Notes: generated by a model from the sequence alone, not told the origin. A stretch of 49,804 nucleotides of DNA from Dehalococcoidia bacterium (GCA_014859205.1 JACUUR010000003.1:1-49804); one strand, 5' to 3'; counted from the stretch's first letter, positions 6,629 through 14,222 are shown. Translations and numbers: made by a program.

Positions 6629-7465
6629 ATGCTAAAGGTGAAACCGGCGGATGGCTATCCTCCCGAGGAGGGTCGCTATGTGAGGGGTAACGATTATTCC
6701 CCCGTAGCAGTCTGCGTAATCCTGGACACCTTTGACTTCAAGATACCGCCCGAACTGAACGGGCTTGTGATGGCAGGAGCGGACACCGGTGCCGCCCTCT
6801 CAGGCATGCTGCAGACAGAGAACATAGGCATGGAGAAGATGATCTGCAATATCGCGGCTAATCCGAATATTCGCTACATCGTGCTGTGTGGAAGGGAGTC
6901 AGCCGGGCATCTCCCGGGGCAATCGCTGATGGCGCTCAAGCTCAACGGTGTCGATCAGGGAAGGCGTATCATTGGCACCGAAGCTCCAACGCCACATCTC
7001 CACAATATTCCTGCGCAGTTGATAGACAGGTTCCGGAGTCAGATCATAGACATCGTCGACCTGCTATGTCAGCCTGGCGAAAGCGACACCGGACTCCCGG
7101 GACTAGATCCTAAGATGATAGAAAAGGCAGTCTGGAGCTGCTATCAGGAAGAGCCGGTACGATTTCTACAGTATAGCCTCTATGACTTGGGGGCATACCC
7201 GGAGCCGCCGATACTCCATAAGCTGGCATCAAAGCTGGACCAGCCCCAGCAGGACATTATGCAGCCGGGCAAATCGAATCTGAACATGGGGCTCATGCTC
7301 AATAAATTCCTGCCCAGGACGAACTGCAAAGAGTGTGGACGGCGAACCTGCCTGGCTTTTGCCATCGACCTGGGCAAGGGTAAGGCCCAGCTTCAGGAAT
7401 GCCCTGTGCTGGATCAGCCCGAGTTTAAGGCTGACAGGGAGGCTTTGACCAAGGTCCTAGATTAA
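6629..7465 (+). CDS. MtrA-like corrinoid protein fused to [4Fe-4S] Fes domain
   Basis: Residues about 1-170 of this 278-residue protein match MtrA, the corrinoid subunit of methanogen tetrahydromethanopterin S-methyltransferase: T-E-N-I-G-M-E-K (63-70), N-P-N-I-R (78-82), then G-H-x-x-G-Q with His94, equivalent to the cobalt-ligand His84 of methanogen MtrA. There is no C-terminal membrane helix. Instead residues about 215-262 form a Fes domain (C-x-x-C-G-x-x-x-C plus a later C-P), as in corrinoid iron-sulfur proteins, which could reduce cobalt to Co(I). I start at ATG 6629 (AAGGA upstream); 37 further in-frame residues back to 6518 do not resemble MtrA. No MtrB-H or methanogenesis genes are nearby; the neighbours are arsenic genes. 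Confidence 0.88.
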   Translation: MLKVKPADGYPPEEGRYVRGNDYSPVAVCVILDTFDFKIPPELNGLVMAGADTGAALSGMLQTENIGMEKMICNIAANPNIRYIVLCGRESAGHLPGQSLMALKLNGVDQGRRIIGTEAPTPHLHNIPAQLIDRFRSQIIDIVDLLCQPGESDTGLPGLDPKMIEKAVWSCYQEEPVRFLQYSLYDLGAYPEPPILHKLASKLDQPQQDIMQPGKSNLNMGLMLNKFLPRTNCKECGRRTCLAFAIDLGKGKAQLQECPVLDQPEFKADREALTKVLD

Positions 7466-7505
7466 GCTACGATGACACCTTTGAATTGGGACTGCGTTTG
7501 GACAG

Positions 7506-7538
7506 CCAGTTGCGTCAACTGGTTCCCGGTGACGCAAC
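7506..7538 (+). promoter_or_regulatory. Overlapping inverted repeats before acr3
   Basis: A nine-pair perfect inverted repeat GTTGCGTCA/TGACGCAAC (7509-7517 and 7530-7538, 12-base loop) shares its left arm with a second stem CCAGTTG/CAACTGG (7506-7512 and 7516-7522, three-base loop). The two cannot form together. It lies in the 112-base gap before acr3 and may be a switchable RNA element or a regulator-binding site. Confidence 0.5.
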
Positions 7539-7577
7539 GGGTTCAACATGGGCCCCGATCATGCAGAGGGGGCAAAG

Positions 7578-8630
7578 ATGGCTGAGAAAGAACGAAAGCT
7601 CGGTATCTGGGGAAAGTTCCTGACCTTATGGGTAGCGCTGTGTATCGTTGCCGGGGTCGGACTGGGATATCTGTTCCCGGGGCTCTCGGAGTTGCTGGCC
7701 CGACTGGAGGTGCGGGGCATCTCCATACCTATCGCCATATTGCTGTTTGCCATGATCTACCCGATCATGGTGCAGATATGCTGGGAGGAGATCCGAAATG
7801 CATTTCGTTCACCCAAACCGATCGGCCTTACCCTGTTTGCCAATTGGGCCGTCAAGCCTTTCACCATGGCTCTGTTCGCCTGGCTATTCCTGAGCGTGAT
7901 CTTCGGCCGCTACCTTACACCTGAGCAGGTCGAGCAGTACCGCGCCGGAACGATACTGCTCGGCGTCGCCCCGTGTACGGCGATGGTGCTGGTCTGGAGC
8001 TACCTGGCCAGGGGCAACATGGGGCATACGCTGGTGATGACCGCCATAAACTCGCTGAGCATGGTCGTGCTGTACGCGCCTCTGGCCGCTCTGCTCCTGG
8101 GCATCTCTGGCGTGACGGTTCCCTGGGATACCATAGCCCTTTCTGTGGCGTTCTACATCGTGACTCCACTTGTAGCCGGCTTTCTAACGCGCAGGTGGGC
8201 GATCCGACGGAAAGGGCTGGAGTGGTGCGAGTGCACCCTGGAGCCCAACCTGGGGAAGGTCTCTATAATCGCGCTGCTGGTAACACTGGTTGTCCTGTTC
8301 ATGTACCAGGGCCACATCATCGTGGAGCTACCAGCCGTGGTGGGCATGATTACCGTGGCTATACTGGTGAACATTCTGGTGGTCTTCGGCATTACCTATC
8401 TGGCGGCCCGTGTCATGAAACTCAGATACGCCGACGCAATTCCGGCCGCCATCATCGCGGGCAGCAACCACTTCGAGGTGGCGATCGCCGTGGCTACGAC
8501 CCTGTTTGGAGTGGCCTCGGGAGCAGCCCTGGCTACAGTGGTAGGCGTGTTAACTGAGGTGCCAATAATGCTTTCTCTGGTGGCGATTTCGCTGTTGACC
8601 AGAAAGACCTTTCCTAAGCATCTGCGCTAG
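7578..8630 (+). CDS. acr3: ACR3-family arsenite efflux carrier
   Basis: This 350-residue protein with about ten hydrophobic helices carries the ACR3 signature: G-V-A-P-C-T-A-M-V-L-V-W-S (129-141) with Cys133, the conserved cysteine needed for As(III) transport in studied members. It also has the C-terminal segment G-V-L-T-E-V-P-I-M with its conserved glutamate. It would export arsenite using the proton gradient. I choose the ATG at 7578, preceded by AGAGGGGG (7566-7572), over the ATG at 7548. It is the last gene of the ars-type operon and pairs inorganic arsenite export with the ArsP-type permease upstream. Confidence 0.94.
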   Translation: MAEKERKLGIWGKFLTLWVALCIVAGVGLGYLFPGLSELLARLEVRGISIPIAILLFAMIYPIMVQICWEEIRNAFRSPKPIGLTLFANWAVKPFTMALFAWLFLSVIFGRYLTPEQVEQYRAGTILLGVAPCTAMVLVWSYLARGNMGHTLVMTAINSLSMVVLYAPLAALLLGISGVTVPWDTIALSVAFYIVTPLVAGFLTRRWAIRRKGLEWCECTLEPNLGKVSIIALLVTLVVLFMYQGHIIVELPAVVGMITVAILVNILVVFGITYLAARVMKLRYADAIPAAIIAGSNHFEVAIAVATTLFGVASGAALATVVGVLTEVPIMLSLVAISLLTRKTFPKHLR

Positions 8631-8686
8631 GATCGGATCGCTGCTTACTATACCGGAGAGGATTGCCTGCGGAGTGTACGGATTCT

Positions 8687-8715
8687 TTGCCTGATCATGA
8701 CGTGAGTGCTAGAAT
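8687..8715 (+). promoter_or_regulatory. Promoter of the Ig-like gene array
   Basis: A -35 TTGCCT (8687-8692) and a -10 TAGAAT (8710-8715) are separated by 17 bases. The start codon of the first Ig-like lipoprotein lies about 60 bases downstream, leaving a leader of roughly 50 bases. It separates the array from acr3. Confidence 0.5.
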
Positions 8716-8774
8716 ATTGTGTCGGGCAGGTACGGTGGGTCGGCGACCGGCAAGACTCTGCAGGAGATATGGTG

Positions 8775-9440
8775 ATGAAGAGAATATTTAGCGTAGCGGT
8801 GATCATTGGGGCAGCGGCCATACTGCTACTCGCCTCAGCGTGCACGGGCTCCCCGTTTCCGACTATCAGTAGCCTGACATCAGACGCAACCTGGACGGCT
8901 CCCGGCGATAGTCTGCGGGTTAGTTGTGTAGCCTCGGTGTCCGGCGGCGGCGAACTGAGTTACTCGTGGTCGGCCAGCCGCGGTACGGTAACCGGCTCCG
9001 GCCCCGTGGTTGATTGGACCGCTCCCCAGCAGGTTGGCATGTACGACATCACCGTTGTGGTTACCAGTGCTCAAGGCAGAACAGAGACGCAGTCGCTGAG
9101 CCTGATAGTATCCAATGGCCCTCCGCCGAGTATTCAGGGCCTGGTCGTAACCGCCAGAGACCACACGTACCTGCGGACAACTGCTGCCGGGTACCAAGCC
9201 GCGAGGACATACGAGTACGATATTGAGTGCATGGCTTCGGCCACACAGGGCGAGATTACCTACGAGTGGTCCCATGATGGAGGCGAGATCGACGGAGACG
9301 GCTCAGCCGTTATCTGGACAGCTCCGGATAGGGACGGCCGGGTCACAGTCACCGTCAAGGTCTTCGATGGTGAAGGTAACTGGGCAAGTAAGAGCCTGGT
9401 CTTTCAGGTGGTAGACTGCGAGGCATGTGTGGTCTGGTGA
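8775..9440 (+). CDS. Exported Ig-like lipoprotein, array member 1
   Basis: This 221-residue protein has a hydrophobic signal ending at a lipobox-like A-S-A-C (Cys23), one Ig/PKD-like beta-sandwich repeat (about 30-115, with W-S-A-S and V-x-W-T-A-P motifs), and a C-terminal domain (about 118-219). The C-terminal domain opens with V-V-T-A-R-D-H-x-Y-L-R-T, contains I-E-C and ends at V-V-D-C. That domain recurs in the next three genes. GGAG at about 8762 and ATGs at 8769 and 8775 give two possible starts; 8775 gives the basic M-K-R signal start. It is likely a surface-anchored binding or structural protein; no enzyme motif is visible. Confidence 0.75.
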   Translation: MKRIFSVAVIIGAAAILLLASACTGSPFPTISSLTSDATWTAPGDSLRVSCVASVSGGGELSYSWSASRGTVTGSGPVVDWTAPQQVGMYDITVVVTSAQGRTETQSLSLIVSNGPPPSIQGLVVTARDHTYLRTTAAGYQAARTYEYDIECMASATQGEITYEWSHDGGEIDGDGSAVIWTAPDRDGRVTVTVKVFDGEGNWASKSLVFQVVDCEACVVW

Positions 9441-9520
9441 TATGGAGAGAAGAGTGACGGTGTACGCTCGGGATGCATGATCAAGACGGTAATGAGGGTG
9501 GATCTGCAGTAGGTGGAAGC

Positions 9521-10474
9521 ATGAAGACAAAGACTCATCTGATCATCGCGGCGATGGTAGCTCTGGCGGTGACTATGCTCATATTGTCCTGCACTGAGGA
9601 GGCTGACCAGCCGCTCGACCCCGATCCACCCGTGATCCAAAGTCTGGAGGCCGAATCGACCAGTGTTTTCCACTCCGAGAGCATACAGATTACGTGCACT
9701 GTTTCAGCCCCCGACGGCGCTGAACTAACCTATGAATGGTGGGCCAGTGGAGGTGAGGTAGACGGACAGGGAGCCACGGTCGTCTGGACGGCTCCGGACT
9801 CGGAAGGCTCCTATGATGTCGGTGTGATAGTGACCGATGGGCATGGTGGTGGCGCCATGCAGCACGTGACCATAGAGGTGATGGCCAACAGGCCGCCTGT
9901 AATCAGCAGCATGACGGCCAGTGCGGACTGGGCTTTTCCCGGTGGGGGCGTGACGATTACCTGCCACGCTGAGGACCCGGACGGTCATGCCATAACCTAC
10001 GAGTGGTCGGCGAGCGCAGGGCATATCGAAGGGACGGGGCGAGAGGTGACGTGGACCGCGCCCGACCCATTGGGCGAATACAGCGTAACCGTTGTGGTGA
10101 GCGACGAGTACGGAGGCCTGGACACGAGGACACTCCAGATCAGCGTAATGCCGGAGCAGCCACCGATCATTGAAGCTCTACTTGTCACAGCCAACCACCG
10201 CTGGCTGAGAACACGCTCCTTTGGATATCAGGTTGGGTACGCTCAAGAGTACAGCATCGAGTGTGTTGCCTCCCATCCCGAGGGCTCTGAGCTACACTAC
10301 GAATGGACATGCAACGGTGGCGAGATAGTGGAGACCTCAGAGGACGGTGCCACGGTCACCTGGGTGGCTCCCAACACATCGGTGTACGTTACGGTCACGG
10401 TTACGGTGTCCGATATCGGCGGCAATACTGCCACTAGAAGCGTAGATTTGGAGGTGATCCCCTGCTGGACCTGA
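9521..10474 (+). CDS. Exported Ig-like lipoprotein, array member 2
   Basis: The 317-residue product starts M-K-T-K-T and has a clear lipobox I-L-S-C. Two tandem Ig/PKD-like repeats follow (about 37-122 and 126-211), each with P-P-V-I, Y-E-W-W/S-A-S and V-x-W-T-A-P-D motifs. Next is the array's shared C-terminal domain (about 216-315) with I-E-C and a terminal V-I-P-C. I start at 9521 because the preceding 16 codons are hydrophilic and would mask the signal peptide. It differs from member 1 by one extra repeat, consistent with duplication within the array. Confidence 0.78.
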   Translation: MKTKTHLIIAAMVALAVTMLILSCTEEADQPLDPDPPVIQSLEAESTSVFHSESIQITCTVSAPDGAELTYEWWASGGEVDGQGATVVWTAPDSEGSYDVGVIVTDGHGGGAMQHVTIEVMANRPPVISSMTASADWAFPGGGVTITCHAEDPDGHAITYEWSASAGHIEGTGREVTWTAPDPLGEYSVTVVVSDEYGGLDTRTLQISVMPEQPPIIEALLVTANHRWLRTRSFGYQVGYAQEYSIECVASHPEGSELHYEWTCNGGEIVETSEDGATVTWVAPNTSVYVTVTVTVSDIGGNTATRSVDLEVIPCWT

Positions 10475-10486
10475 TAGAGGATAAGC

Positions 10487-10503
10487 AGCCCTGGTTCAGG
10501 GCT
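10487..10503 (+). terminator. Stem-loop after array member 2
   Basis: AGCCCTG-GTT-CAGGGCT forms a perfect seven-pair hairpin 12 bases after the stop codon. It lacks a T-run, so it may protect or process mRNA rather than terminate. An identical hairpin follows member 3 at 11512-11528. Confidence 0.45.
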
Positions 10504-10548
10504 GAGTCTTCGCGGGAGCCGGCGTGGCTATTGATCTGAGGTGAGATC

Positions 10549-11499
10549 ATGCACAGGAAGAAGCTGATAGTCGTCGCGGTGATCATGGCGATAGCCGTGC
10601 CTCTCTCGATTGTGGCAGTGCTGGCGGCTGCCAGCCCTCCTCCGGTCATTGAGAGCCTGGAGGCTGACCCCGAGAGGGTTTTTCCTTCGGGGAGCACGCA
10701 GATTGTGTGTACGGTGTCAGGCCCTGATGGTGCTTCACTAAGCTATGAATGGTGGGCAAGCGAGGGCGAAATAGACGGAGACGGTGCGATGGTTACCTGG
10801 ACGGCGCCCGGTGTTGAGAAGATCTGCCACATCAGTGTCACAGTCAGCGATGGACGCGGCCGCCAGGATACCGACACCCTAGTCATCGTCGCGAAACACA
10901 ATCAGCCGCCGGTAGTTCACAGCCTGACTGCCGAGCCGAACTGGACTACTCCCTCGGGCAGCCTCCGGTTGATATGCGATGCTGAAGACCCTGATGGTCA
11001 TACCCTCAGTTACCAGTGGTCGGCAGAGGCCGGGCATTTCGAGGGCACGGGAGCTGAGGTTACCTGGCTGGCTCCCGAACAGACAGGCATATATGAGATC
11101 ACAGTTGTCGTGAGCGATGATTACGGCGGCTCGGCGGCGGACGCGCTATATGTCAGCGTAATGCGGGGTCAGCCACCAGTCGTCGAAGCTCTGCTTGTCA
11201 CAGCGACACATAAGTACCTAAGGCCATCGGCCTCCTCCGAGAGGTATGAGGTGGGCGAAGGGAAGACGTTTGCCATCGAATGCATCGCTTCACATCCAGA
11301 TGGTGTCCAGCTAGCGTATGAGTGGGAGTACGATGCCGGTGAGATAACAGGTGCCTCGGAGGATGAGTCTTCGATCACGTGGACCGCCCCGAGTCGGGGC
11401 GTGACAGCCACAGTCACAGTGACAACATCCGATCCCTCAGGCAACATGGCTCGCAGGAGCGTGAGCCTGGAGGTGGTGTCCTGTTCGAGATTCGGCTGA
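10549..11499 (+). CDS. Exported Ig-like protein, array member 3
   Basis: This 316-residue protein closely parallels member 2: two Ig/PKD-like repeats (about 31-118 and 120-205) and the shared C-terminal domain (about 210-312) with I-E-C and a final V-V-S-C. The N-terminus is a Sec signal or anchor (M-H-R-K-K then a 20-residue hydrophobic core ending A-A-A-S) without the lipobox cysteine of members 1 and 2, so it may be secreted or held by an uncleaved helix. GAGGTGAG lies just before the ATG at 10549. The repeats retain E-W-W-A-S and W-T-A-P motifs. Confidence 0.78.
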   Translation: MHRKKLIVVAVIMAIAVPLSIVAVLAAASPPPVIESLEADPERVFPSGSTQIVCTVSGPDGASLSYEWWASEGEIDGDGAMVTWTAPGVEKICHISVTVSDGRGRQDTDTLVIVAKHNQPPVVHSLTAEPNWTTPSGSLRLICDAEDPDGHTLSYQWSAEAGHFEGTGAEVTWLAPEQTGIYEITVVVSDDYGGSAADALYVSVMRGQPPVVEALLVTATHKYLRPSASSERYEVGEGKTFAIECIASHPDGVQLAYEWEYDAGEITGASEDESSITWTAPSRGVTATVTVTTSDPSGNMARRSVSLEVVSCSRFG

Positions 11500-11511
11500 T
11501 AGAAGACAGAC

Positions 11512-11528
11512 AGCCCTGGTTCAGGGCT
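11512..11528 (+). terminator. Stem-loop after array member 3
   Basis: This 17-base element is identical to that at 10487-10503 (AGCCCTG-GTT-CAGGGCT) and at the same short distance after a stop codon. Similarity extends into the flanking bases, showing that the 3' end duplicated with the gene. No T-run follows. Confidence 0.45.
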
Positions 11529-11584
11529 CAATCCTCCGGAAAGCGACCTTCCTTATGCAGGATGCTCCGTCTCGACACAGGAGT

Positions 11585-11614
11585 TTGCACAGAGAGCACA
11601 TTCTAGGTTAGTAT
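11585..11614 (+). promoter_or_regulatory. Promoter of array member 4, leaderless layout
   Basis: A -35 TTGCAC (11585-11590), an 18-base spacer and a -10 TAGTAT (11609-11614) end six bases before the ATG at 11621. Transcription would begin at or next to the start codon. Confidence 0.45.
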
Positions 11615-11620
11615 CTATCG

Positions 11621-12103
11621 ATGAGCAACTGGTTCGTCGGATCGCTCAGAGAGGCCTTCCGGGACCGACACAGGAAGTATGTGACCGTATCGCTGCTGGT
11701 GGCGGGGATAACGTTGATAGTGATCGGGCAGCAGGCGGCAGGGCGGGGTCCCGCGATGCCGCAGGAGCCCCCAGACATCGAAGCCGTGCTGGTTACCAAG
11801 GACCGTCACGGACACTGTTATCTCAGAACGGACGAGTCGGGCTATAAGGTCGGCAGGGGCCAGAAATACGACATCGAGTGTGTCGTCTCAGACACAGGCT
11901 TCGAGTTGTTCTATGAATGGTTATGCGAGGACGGCGAGATTGCTGCTCAGGATGGATCCATGATAACCTGGGTCGCCCCTAATACATCCACGCACGTTAC
12001 GGTGACGGTCACAGTCTCTGATGCAGCCGGCCATGCAGTCAGCGAAGACATAGCGATCAACGTAGTCTCTTGCTCGGTCTGTACGTTTGGCAGATGCCCA
12101 TAG
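11621..12103 (+). CDS. Membrane-anchored single-domain Ig-like protein, array member 4
   Basis: This 160-residue protein holds only the array's shared C-terminal domain (about 50-155: V-L-V-T-K-D, Y-L-R-T-D-E-S-G-Y, I-E-C, W-V-A-P-N-T-S). It is carried on an N-terminal basic stretch and one transmembrane helix (about 20-37). It is richer in cysteine than its relatives (H-C-Y, W-L-C-E, and a tail S-C-S-V-C-x-F-G-R-C), suggesting disulfides or metal binding outside the membrane. The first 37 residues resemble those of the thiol-disulfide protein encoded next (shared F-R-D-R-x-x-K/R-Y), so the two may have exchanged an anchor. Confidence 0.72.
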   Translation: MSNWFVGSLREAFRDRHRKYVTVSLLVAGITLIVIGQQAAGRGPAMPQEPPDIEAVLVTKDRHGHCYLRTDESGYKVGRGQKYDIECVVSDTGFELFYEWLCEDGEIAAQDGSMITWVAPNTSTHVTVTVTVSDAAGHAVSEDIAINVVSCSVCTFGRCP

Positions 12104-12216
12104 ATAGATGGAAGACATAGCTGAGAGAATACCGCTCCTCGTGGGCACTTGCGTTGCGGGTGCATCACCAGGAGAGAACCCCAGAAAGGGGGAGCTTTCT
12201 CAGGCGAGACTTGTCA

Positions 12217-13410
12217 ATGCATAAGAGGTTGATCGGCTTTCTCGGGAACACATTTCGGGACCGTTTCAAGAGATATCTCATCACATCTCTTATAATCGTG
12301 GGGGTCGTTTTAGCGGTCACAGGCAATGGTTCGCCCGCGCCCATTGACGGTGAGGGTTTCGAGGTCCATTTCTTCTATGTCACCGGCTGCCCTGGCTGTG
12401 ACGCGCAGAAACCGTTTAACACTCAGTTGGCTGCTCGGTACCCTATGATCGCTATTATCGAGCATAATGCCATTGACGAGGCCCCCCTGTTGCGACAGAT
12501 GCTTGACGATCGTGGGATCGATGAATCGCCACCGGTCCCGGTAACAATCTTCGACAACCAGGTCTTCATGGGCTGGGTTTCGGAGGAAACAACCGGTGCG
12601 GAGATTGAGGATGCCCTACGGCAATGCCTGGACGGGGAGTGTCCACCGCCGACGGGCAGGGATCCCGAGGAAGGAATCGACATTCCGATCTTCGGGCGAA
12701 TCATATTCGCCGATTACTCGCTGGCGGCACTCGCCGTGATCCTGGGTATTGTAGACGGTTTCAATCCCTGTGCCCTCTGGGTACTTCTCTATCTTATATC
12801 ACTGGTAGCAACGCTGAGAGATAAGAAGAGAATCTGGCTGATCGTCGGCTCGTTTGTGCTGGCTTCCGGCGTCATATACTTCCTGTTGATGACGGCGTGG
12901 CTCAACGTCTTCCTGCTTATCGGCTTTGTCCGCCCGGTGATGGTCGTCATCGGCCTGGTGGCCCTGGGTGGAGGAATACTGCAGATTAAGGAGTCAATCC
13001 AGTCAAAGGGAGAAATCGTCTGTGAGGTCACCAGCCAGGAGTCGCAGCAGAAGACAATGGCCAAAATGCAGCGAATAGTATCCAGGCCGGTCACCATCGC
13101 CACCATACTGGGGATTATCGCTCTGGCCTTCACGGTGAACTCCATCGAGTTCGTCTGTTCAGCGGCGATTCCGGCCGTCTTCACCCAGGTGCTGGCCTTG
13201 AGCAATCTCACCACTGTCCAATACTACGGCTACATCCTGCTATACGTGTTCTTCTTCATCCTTGACAATCTGATCATCTTCGGCGGGGCTGCATTCGCCA
13301 TGACATCCAGCATGGGAGTCAAGTATGCGAAGTATGCCCGGCCGATCGGGGCCGTCATACTGATATTGCTGGGCGTCCTGCTCCTCTTCTTCCCGGGCTG
13401 GCTGCGTTAG
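12217..13410 (+). CDS. Thioredoxin-like domain fused to CcdA/DsbD-type membrane core
   Basis: This 397-residue protein has, in order, an N-terminal anchor helix (about 20-36), an extracytoplasmic thioredoxin/glutaredoxin-like domain (about 48-140) with active site C-P-G-C, and a CcdA/DsbD-like core of about six helices. The core holds two well-spaced cysteines: F-N-P-C at the first core helix and F-V-C-S-A-A-I-P in the middle. This matches proteins that pass electrons from the cytoplasm through a membrane cysteine pair to an external thiol domain. I start at ATG 12217, where similarity to member 4's anchor begins; an in-frame TTG at 12154 is less likely. It probably reduces or rearranges disulfides in the cysteine-bearing Ig-like proteins upstream. 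Confidence 0.82.
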   Translation: MHKRLIGFLGNTFRDRFKRYLITSLIIVGVVLAVTGNGSPAPIDGEGFEVHFFYVTGCPGCDAQKPFNTQLAARYPMIAIIEHNAIDEAPLLRQMLDDRGIDESPPVPVTIFDNQVFMGWVSEETTGAEIEDALRQCLDGECPPPTGRDPEEGIDIPIFGRIIFADYSLAALAVILGIVDGFNPCALWVLLYLISLVATLRDKKRIWLIVGSFVLASGVIYFLLMTAWLNVFLLIGFVRPVMVVIGLVALGGGILQIKESIQSKGEIVCEVTSQESQQKTMAKMQRIVSRPVTIATILGIIALAFTVNSIEFVCSAAIPAVFTQVLALSNLTTVQYYGYILLYVFFFILDNLIIFGGAAFAMTSSMGVKYAKYARPIGAVILILLGVLLLFFPGWLR

Positions 13411-14222
13411 AACGCACCGATCATCCTCAGGCCTGTATAGACCATGAAGGCGATCAGTATGTATCTGAGGCGTCTAGCGGGCAGAGCATGAGCAGCCCTC
13501 ACGCCGAGCTGCGCCATAGGTATGCTGGTAACTACCAGCGACAATCCTACGGGCAGTAGATTGACGTAGCCAAGCGAATAGGGGAGAAGGCCGGCAACCC
13601 CCCACCCGTTTACTACATAACCGACTACACCCCCGAGTCCCGCGAATATTATGGACGCTACCGATGTCCCCACCGCAATGTGCATGGGAAACCGCAACGC
13701 CAGCACCAGCACAGGTACCTTCAGTACCCCCCCACCAAGCCCGGTCAGTCCAGTCACCACTCCTATTGGAAAACCCAGGGCCGCTACGAGGCCAGGCTTC
13801 TCTACCGGCTCGCGGCCTTCGTTTACCAATCTGGGCAGCAGGCCCAGCCCCATCCAGAGCGCAATGGCCAGGACCAGCCCTCCGAAACCTGTCTTAAGCG
13901 TATCGGCGGGAAGGCGGGCTGCCAGATCAGCCCCTACCAGGGCTCCCACCAAACCACAGCCCCCCATAATCAGGGCCGTCTTCCAACGTATCGCGCCTCT
14001 CTTATGGTGTCCCCACGCCCCGCTTATGGCCGTGGGCAGGATCATCAGCAAGCTTGTGCCGAAGGCTATTCTAATGGCGACATCTGGCGACACTCCCATG
14101 TCCTGGATCACCCAGTAGCTGGCCGGAACCATGATAATGCCGCCGCCAATACCCAGCAGTCCGCTGGCGAAGCCAGCACCCGCCCCCACCCCCAGCAGTA
14201 TCAGAATGTGAGGGATCGTCAG
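13407..14222 (-). CDS. TauE/SafE-family membrane permease
   Basis: This protein of about 271 residues has eight or so hydrophobic helices and the TauE/SafE repeat signature G-L-L-G-I-G-G-G in the first half and G-L-T-G-L-G-G-G in the second. Members export sulfite, sulfoacetate or related anions; the substrate here is unknown. No ATG lies at the start. A GTG at 14189 would cut the first helix, whereas a CTG at 14222 overlaps the trmO stop as CTGA, follows GGAGG at normal distance and restores a full first helix, so I prefer it. It is the last gene of the clpC run and its end overlaps that of the converging disulfide-protein gene by four bases. Confidence 0.83.
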   Translation of the reverse strand: MTIPHILILLGVGAGAGFASGLLGIGGGIIMVPASYWVIQDMGVSPDVAIRIAFGTSLLMILPTAISGAWGHHKRGAIRWKTALIMGGCGLVGALVGADLAARLPADTLKTGFGGLVLAIALWMGLGLLPRLVNEGREPVEKPGLVAALGFPIGVVTGLTGLGGGVLKVPVLVLALRFPMHIAVGTSVASIIFAGLGGVVGYVVNGWGVAGLLPYSLGYVNLLPVGLSLVVTSIPMAQLGVRAAHALPARRLRYILIAFMVYTGLRMIGAF

